Shown in pieces: positions 62,359 to 64,000 of a stretch of DNA of 64,000 bases; the stretch's first letter is position 1, and every line of letters starts with the position of its first letter. The notes below the pieces were generated by a model. The model was given only the letters and a program-made list of their open reading frames with translations. It was not told where the DNA came from and made no database searches. The stretch comes from Gammaproteobacteria bacterium (GTDB taxonomy: Bacteria > Pseudomonadota > Gammaproteobacteria > Chromatiales > Chromatiaceae). The stretch covers positions 1 through 64,000 of the forward strand of contig SACH01000002.1 in assembly GCA_009928645.1 (NCBI GenBank). Direction: 5' to 3'. The position numbers were made by a program, and so were the translations under genes.

Positions 62359-62416
62359 ATCGGCCCCGATCTCCCGTAAGAGCTTATTCGTCGCCATCCT
62401 CACGGGGAACGAGTTC

Positions 62417-63775
62417 ATGCGTAAACGTATTTTGACGGCCTGTCTGACTCTGGCCTTTGTGGGTGCCGGTCCAGCCTTGGCCGAAGATCTGATCCAGATC
62501 TACGACCTGGCGGTACTGAGCGATCCAGTGCTCAAGCAGGCCGAGCAGCAACTCCTGGCGACCAAGGAGGTCAAGCCTCAGTCCCTGGCCCTCCTCCTGC
62601 CAAACATTGGTGTCAACGGCTCTGGCACCTATCAGAACGTCGAGGCCTATGACGTTCAGGTCGGTCCTGAAACTCGCAACATGCGGGAAGACTTCTCCAC
62701 CGGTACCGCCACGGCCACCTTGAATCAGACGGTCTACAACCGCGCCCAGTGGATCGGGTTGCAAAAGTCAGACGACGTCATCTCCCAGGCCGAGGCCCAA
62801 TACAAGACCAGCCAGATCCAGTTGATGGCCCGGACCGCCGAGGCCTACTTCAACGTCCTGCGTGCCGCGGACCTGGTGCGCTCCTCGGAGGCCCTCATGC
62901 GGGCCAACGAACGCCAGTTGGAGCAGTCCAAGCAGCGCTTCGAGGTAGGCTTGGTGGCGATCACCGACGTCAATGACAACCAGGCCGCCTATGACCGATC
63001 GCGGGCCACGGTCATCACCAACAAGAATCAGTTGGACAATGCCTGGGAGGCCCTGCGGGTCATCATCGGTCCCGTGAACGTGCCCCTGGCGCGCCTGGGC
63101 GACAACCTGCCCCTGGCGGCCCCTGAGCCCAATGACATCGAGCAGTGGACCAAGGTCGCCCTGGAGAACAATTACGACATCCGGGCGGCGTCCATGGCGG
63201 TGGCGGCGGCCAAGAAAGAGGTCGAAATCCAGCGCTCAGGCCATTACCCGACCCTGGGTCTCCAGGCGGGCTACAACCTTGATCGCAGCGGATCGGAGAT
63301 GTTTGGCGGTTACGACACCGATACCTCCTATATCGGTCTGAACCTGAGCATCCCTATCTATCAGGGCGGGGCCGTGGTCTCCCGCACCCGCCAGGCGGGG
63401 CATAACCTGGGCGCGTCCCAGGAACAACTGGATCAGACCCGGCGCAAGGTGAACCAGGCGGTCACTGATGCCTTCCGCGGCGTCCTGTCCAGCATCAGCG
63501 AGGTCGAGGCGCGCAAGGCGGCTATCGTCTCCGCCACCAGCACCCTGGAGTCCACCGAGGCCGGCCTGGAGGTCGGTACCCGTACTCAGGTGGATGTCCT
63601 CACCGCCCAGCGGCAACTGTTCGAGAACGAATACCTCTACCTCTCGGCGCGTTACGACTACATCATCAACGGGATCAAGCTCTATCAGGCCACCAGCGGC
63701 CTCAATCGTGAGGCGATCGAGCGGGCCAACACCTGGCTGAATCCCGGCGATCTCCTCACCACCTCCAACCTTTGA
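62417..63775 (+). CDS. TolC-family outer membrane channel
   Basis: 452 residues with a signal peptide (to about 22, PALAED), then the TolC/OEP repeat pattern: two halves with long helices and barrel strands (LLPNIGVNGSGTYQN, LQAGYNLDRSGSEM), and VGTRTQVDVLTAQRQLFENE near the end as in TolC. It forms the exit duct for RND pumps or type I secretion. It sits downstream of the pump genes but has its own promoter (62274). Confidence 0.93.
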   Translation: MRKRILTACLTLAFVGAGPALAEDLIQIYDLAVLSDPVLKQAEQQLLATKEVKPQSLALLLPNIGVNGSGTYQNVEAYDVQVGPETRNMREDFSTGTATATLNQTVYNRAQWIGLQKSDDVISQAEAQYKTSQIQLMARTAEAYFNVLRAADLVRSSEALMRANERQLEQSKQRFEVGLVAITDVNDNQAAYDRSRATVITNKNQLDNAWEALRVIIGPVNVPLARLGDNLPLAAPEPNDIEQWTKVALENNYDIRAASMAVAAAKKEVEIQRSGHYPTLGLQAGYNLDRSGSEMFGGYDTDTSYIGLNLSIPIYQGGAVVSRTRQAGHNLGASQEQLDQTRRKVNQAVTDAFRGVLSSISEVEARKAAIVSATSTLESTEAGLEVGTRTQVDVLTAQRQLFENEYLYLSARYDYIINGIKLYQATSGLNREAIERANTWLNPGDLLTTSNL

Positions 63776-63921
63776 GCTCTGATCTCCGCAGGTATCAGCC
63801 GGTCCAAGGCCATTTTCGCGGCGCCGGGTTAGGGTCAGCCTTACCCAGGCCACGGCCGCCGGAAATGGTCGACTAATCTCTTGTTAGCTTTACGTGCCCT
63901 AGGTTTGACCCCCCTTATCCC

Positions 63922-64000
63922 ATGTCTGGCAACAGTTTCGGCAAGTGCTTCGTCACCACCAGCTTCGGCGAGAGCCATGGTCCCGCCATCGGCGGCATCG
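63922..64000 (+). CDS. aroC: Chorismate synthase AroC, N-terminal part only
   Basis: The last 79 bases encode [20 protein letters not shown], the conserved start of chorismate synthase (the shikimate pathway enzyme making chorismate from EPSP). The gene is cut by the window end; the rest cannot be judged. Independent of the TolC gene 146 bases upstream. Confidence 0.93.
   Translation, partial: MSGNSFGKCFVTTSFGESHGPAIGGI

Noticed and set aside
1-64000. CRISPR arrays, rRNA or tRNA genes, full insertion sequences
   Set aside because: No regularly spaced identical direct repeats with unique spacers, no tRNA cloverleaf or rRNA-like segments, and no transposase motif were seen by eye.

Overview
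The window is high-GC, densely coded DNA from a proteobacterium, most plausibly a gammaproteobacterium close to the purple sulfur bacteria (Chromatiales). The clues are a DsrC-family protein (sulfur oxidation lineage), a nap operon of NapDAGHB type, many multiheme cytochromes, an OprB-type porin, TRAP-type uptake, several diguanylate cyclases, and tmcA and aroC with gammaproteobacterial features. The assignment is an inference; there is no rRNA, tRNA or CRISPR array to anchor it.

Layout. 1-625: a nested cassette of tiny overlapping genes of foreign look, ending in a dispersed repeat. 683-4416: a divergent respiratory locus with a pentaheme cytochrome on one side and an octaheme hydroxylamine-oxidoreductase-like cytochrome plus a NapC/NrfH-type tetraheme quinol dehydrogenase on the other. 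4566-7650: small membrane protein, then a FIST sensor / response-regulator-diguanylate cyclase / HPt signalling operon. 7891-9066: XRE-AbiEii toxin-antitoxin pair. 9409-20130: orphan TRAP binding protein, lipoprotein, acyl-CoA ligase-acetyltransferase (Pat), orphan acyl carrier protein, ICMT-like methyltransferase, a periplasmic-sensing GGDEF-EAL protein and a ferredoxin-reductase. 20358-23363: lipoprotein, internally duplicated membrane protein, OprB porin. 23689-28341: four-gene operon (hydroxyacyl-CoA dehydrogenase, dienoyl-CoA-reductase-like flavoenzyme, SDR, acetoacetate-decarboxylase family). 28338-28979: a beta-domain fused to a DsrC domain that has lost both redox cysteines, next to a LysR regulator. 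30475-36646: CBS protein and napBHGAD (written in map order), with an FNR-type palindrome upstream. 37244-38878: phospholipase D family lipoprotein.

39044-53602 is the most unusual part. A patatin phospholipase and a SLOG plus transmembrane (SLATT-like) protein form one operon. A 1712-residue DUF4062-STAND NTPase-TM-WD40 protein is divergent from them. Convergent to it lies a six-gene operon joining a TRPM-type LSDAT/SLOG sensor, a RyR-domain/Rossmann protein and an Mla/Pqi-type lipid transport system (MlaE, MlaF-like, MlaD, PqiC-like lipoprotein) whose ATPase has lost catalytic residues. I read this as a candidate nucleotide-sensing membrane-lipid conflict or stress system. 53923-57443: tmcA with large inserts and a TumE/TumA toxin-antitoxin pair. 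57570-63775: an RND efflux pump with its adaptor and a TolC channel under its own promoter. The start of aroC closes the window.

A second theme is codon-phased minisatellites. Conserved proteins (LysR, NapH, STAND, RyR, TmcA) carry in-frame tails or inserts built of 18-, 21- or 39-bp tandem units, and an 18-bp, three-unit array sits in the tolC leader. A separate ~63-bp repeat family occurs three times.
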